Positions 30,945-32,958 of a stretch of 32,958 bases of DNA are shown here, piece after piece; the first letter of the stretch is position 1, and each line of letters starts with the position of its first letter. The translations under genes and the position numbers were made by a program. The notes below the pieces were generated by a model, which saw only the letters and a program-made list of their open reading frames with translations, had not been told where the DNA came from and made no database searches. Source of the DNA: Flavobacteriales bacterium (GTDB taxonomy: Bacteria; Bacteroidota; Bacteroidia; NS11-12g; UBA955); contig CANHCW010000005.1 of assembly GCA_947459165.1 (NCBI GenBank), positions 1 to 32,958 on the forward strand. The letters are read 5' to 3'.

Positions 30945-32958
30945 ACACTTCGTCTACTCCCGGTTTGCTGAAATAATCGCCGTCGCTGCCGTAAGCAGGC
31001 CTGTGCGCCTTGGCCGTAATGGTCAGCGGCTTGCTGTCCAACCAACGGTAGCCATTCTGCTCCTCCACAATCTGTTGCAGAATGTACGCCGACGCCCCGC
31101 CTGGAACATCTTCGTCCAGCACCACAAGGCGGTTGGTTTCCTTCAAACTCTCCACAATGCTGTGACCCAAATCGAAAGGCAACAAAGTTTGAACATCAAT
31201 AATCTCCACCCGTATGTCGTGCTGTGCAAGTAAATCTGCTGCCTCCAGCGCAATGCGACAGCAACTGCCATAAGTAACCAGTGTCGCGTGTTCGCCATAC
31301 CTTAAAATATCCGGGCGGCCCAAAGGCACAGTAAATTCACCAATGTTGGACGGCATCTTTTCCTTAATGCGGTAACCATTCAAACATTCCACCACCAAGG
31401 CCGGATCGTCGCCTTTGAGCAAGGTGTTGTACATACCGGCAGCCTGGGTCATATTTCGTGGAACACACACATACATTCCCCTCACAGCATTGATTACCGC
31501 ACCCATCGGACTTCCGCTGTGCCAAATTCCTTCCAGCCTGTGCCCCCGAGTTCTAATGATAATCGGGGCTTTTTGCCCGCCTTTGGTTCGGTATTGCAGC
31601 GTGGCAATGTCGTCACTCATCACCTCCAGTGCGTACAGCAAATAATCCAGGTATTGAATTTCGGCAATCGGCCTCAATCCGCGCATAGCGGCACCAATGC
31701 CTTCGCCCACAATACTCCATTCCCGAATGCCTTTGTCGGTTACCCGCAACTCACCGTATTTTTCCTGCAAACCGCTGAAACCCTGGTTCACATCGCCAAT
31801 TTTACCCACATCTTCGCCAAAGGCAAAAACCCTCGGGTCGCGTTCCATGGCCGCGTCAAAGCAAGCGCGAACCACCATATATCCATCGGCTGTTTCGTCG
31901 GTAAACACGGCCGGAACTTCATTCACCTTCAGCGCAGAATTGCCGCTGTTGCTATGTAAATGACTGCTGTACCGGTCGCCGTTCAACTCATTAAATTCAT
32001 TGTAAAAATCAAGCAGGGGTTTCCTCACCGCATCGCTTATTCCCACTGTCAGTCGCAAGGCTTTATGTAGCGCCGCCCCTAAATCTCTCCGTAAAGGTTC
32101 ACCGGCACTTTGGAGGGCGGCATTCATCTCTGCAAATTCAGCCGTAGCAACACCCTGCGCCTGTAATTGATTGATTACTTCGCAAAAAACCGCTAATTCT
32201 GCTTTTATGCTGCTTAAAAACTCAGTCCAGGCATCTTTTTGCGCCGTTCTAACTGCAGACATGGCTTCGTTCTCTATGGAATCCAGCTCTTCGGCACCGG
32301 CCAGCCCGTTTTCCTCAATCCAACGGCGCATGGTAGAAATACAGTCGTAATCCTGTTCCCATTGAAGGCGTTCTTTGCTTTTATATCTTTCGTGACTTCC
32401 GCTGGTACTATGGCCCTGGGGTTGGGTCATCTCGGTTACATGCACCAGCACGGGCGTATGCTTCTGCCTGCAAACATCTGCCGCATTGCGGTACACCTCG
32501 CACAGCTCGGCGTAATCCCAGCCTTTTGCCGTAAATATTTCCATTCCCACACCGTTTTTGTCGGTCTGAAAACCCTTCATAATGGCAGAAATGTTTTCCT
32601 TGGCCGTTTGATACTTAGCCGGAACCGAAATGCCATAACCATCATCCCAAACACTCATCAGCAAGGGAACCTGCATTACACAAGCGGCATTCATGGTCTC
32701 CCAAAAAATGCCCTCACTGCTGCTCGCATTGCCAATGGTACCAAAGGCAATCTCGTTGCCATTCACTGAAAAATCGCTGAACTGCTTCAGGTCTTTGTTT
32801 TCTCTGTATAACTTGCTCGCTACCGCCAGACCCAGCAAACGGGGCATCTGACCGGCTGTAGGAGAGATATCGGCGCTGCAATTCGGCCTGTCGGTTTGAG
32901 GCAGCCAGTTTCCTTCATCATCAAGCAAACGGGTGGCAAAATGTCCGTTCATGCTTCG
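30883..32958 (-). CDS. Fused E1 alpha/beta dehydrogenase, 5' truncated by window
   Basis: At least 691 residues of a second two-domain thiamine-diphosphate E1. The alpha part has GTIGNASSSEG and VWDDGYGIS, and the beta part starts near AVFTDETADGYMVVRACFDAAM and ends NPEKWPALV. The ORF track begins at the Met of MNGHFATR, but that is an internal residue: homologs reach GGR-x-MNxHFATR after more than 100 residues, and the frame stays open to the window end (R-S before the Met). So the true start lies beyond 32958. It probably belongs to a branched-chain or pyruvate-like 2-oxoacid dehydrogenase and differs in family from the first E1. The GNAS variant of the ThDP motif is usual in this family as I recall it. 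No E2 or E3 gene is in view. Confidence 0.92.
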   Translation of the reverse strand, partial: RSMNGHFATRLLDDEGNWLPQTDRPNCSADISPTAGQMPRLLGLAVASKLYRENKDLKQFSDFSVNGNEIAFGTIGNASSSEGIFWETMNAACVMQVPLLMSVWDDGYGISVPAKYQTAKENISAIMKGFQTDKNGVGMEIFTAKGWDYAELCEVYRNAADVCRQKHTPVLVHVTEMTQPQGHSTSGSHERYKSKERLQWEQDYDCISTMRRWIEENGLAGAEELDSIENEAMSAVRTAQKDAWTEFLSSIKAELAVFCEVINQLQAQGVATAEFAEMNAALQSAGEPLRRDLGAALHKALRLTVGISDAVRKPLLDFYNEFNELNGDRYSSHLHSNSGNSALKVNEVPAVFTDETADGYMVVRACFDAAMERDPRVFAFGEDVGKIGDVNQGFSGLQEKYGELRVTDKGIREWSIVGEGIGAAMRGLRPIAEIQYLDYLLYALEVMSDDIATLQYRTKGGQKAPIIIRTRGHRLEGIWHSGSPMGAVINAVRGMYVCVPRNMTQAAGMYNTLLKGDDPALVVECLNGYRIKEKMPSNIGEFTVPLGRPDILRYGEHATLVTYGSCCRIALEAADLLAQHDIRVEIIDVQTLLPFDLGHSIVESLKETNRLVVLDEDVPGGASAYILQQIVEEQNGYRWLDSKPLTITAKAHRPAYGSDGDYFSKPGVDEVFMKVYEMMHEVNPEKWPALV

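Noticed and set aside
32700-32760. GNAS in place of GDG in the second E1 as a loss of function
   Set aside because: I recall the same variant as normal in this family of fused E1 proteins, so it is not evidence of inactivation.

Overview
The window looks like a chromosomal segment of a member of the Bacteroidota, probably an environmental lineage. The evidence is a type IX secretion (T9SS) C-terminal sorting domain, the phylum-typical families DUF3822 and DUF4292, an OmpA protein with thrombospondin type 3 repeats, a carboxypeptidase-regulatory-domain TonB receptor, a Bacteroidota-style TraR/DksA protein, and repeated TAnnTTTG (-7) promoter boxes with few Shine-Dalgarno sequences. I see no tRNA, rRNA, CRISPR array, insertion sequence, integrase or phage gene. 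Coding density is very high and no gene-free stretch exceeds 300 bp. The largest gap (9501-9744, 244 bp) is AT-rich and holds the ompA promoter plus a weak hairpin. Bases 1-119 hold nothing I can assign.

Layout. (1) 120-1702, minus strand: pyrE, alkB-type dioxygenase and an ArsC-family reductase. They are divergent from a NUDIX hydrolase whose start codon overlaps that of pyrE. (2) 2386-4094, minus: DUF3822-rsmD-coaD with overlapping genes. (3) 4172-7336, plus: an M1 peptidase fused to a probable outer-membrane barrel, convergent with a small unknown gene. (4) 7908-15485, minus: an OmpA/TSP3 protein, a 3-hydroxyacyl-CoA dehydrogenase coupled to a degenerate Rieske-like lipoprotein, and a TonB-dependent receptor followed by a T9SS-sorted alpha/beta-hydrolase that lacks its nucleophile. 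(5) 15642-17687, plus: a fused E1 alpha/beta 2-oxoacid dehydrogenase. (6) 17688-22899, minus: ileS-dksA-like-lspA-methyltransferase. (7) 23001-29704, minus: flippase-dut-nucleotidyltransferase-TPR-DUF4292-EnvC-like, an envelope-assembly cluster with almost every junction overlapping. (8) 29763-30944, plus: a polysaccharide-deacetylase-like membrane protein. (9) 30883-32958, minus: a second fused E1, cut by the window edge.

How the genes work together. Regions 3, 4, 7 and 8 mostly concern the cell envelope and surface. Regions 1, 2, 5, 6 and 9 are housekeeping: pyrimidine and CoA synthesis, rRNA methylation, isoleucyl-tRNA charging, lipoprotein maturation, and 2-oxoacid oxidation. No dedicated new defence or mobile system is visible. 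The most unusual signals are the GXHH signature in IleRS, the shared pyrE/NUDIX start with face-to-face promoter boxes, several genes whose promoter box lies 4-7 nt from the start codon (near-leaderless mRNAs), genes that appear to start at non-ATG codons (lspA TTG, EnvC-like ATA, flippase ATC or GTG), and several enzyme-family proteins that have lost catalytic or metal-binding residues.

Many ORF-track starts are too long. I corrected coaD, rsmD, DUF3822, the M1 peptidase, the Rieske-like lipoprotein, the first E1, the EnvC-like protein, the TPR protein, dut and the deacetylase, using conserved N-termini, signal peptides and overlaps with neighbours.
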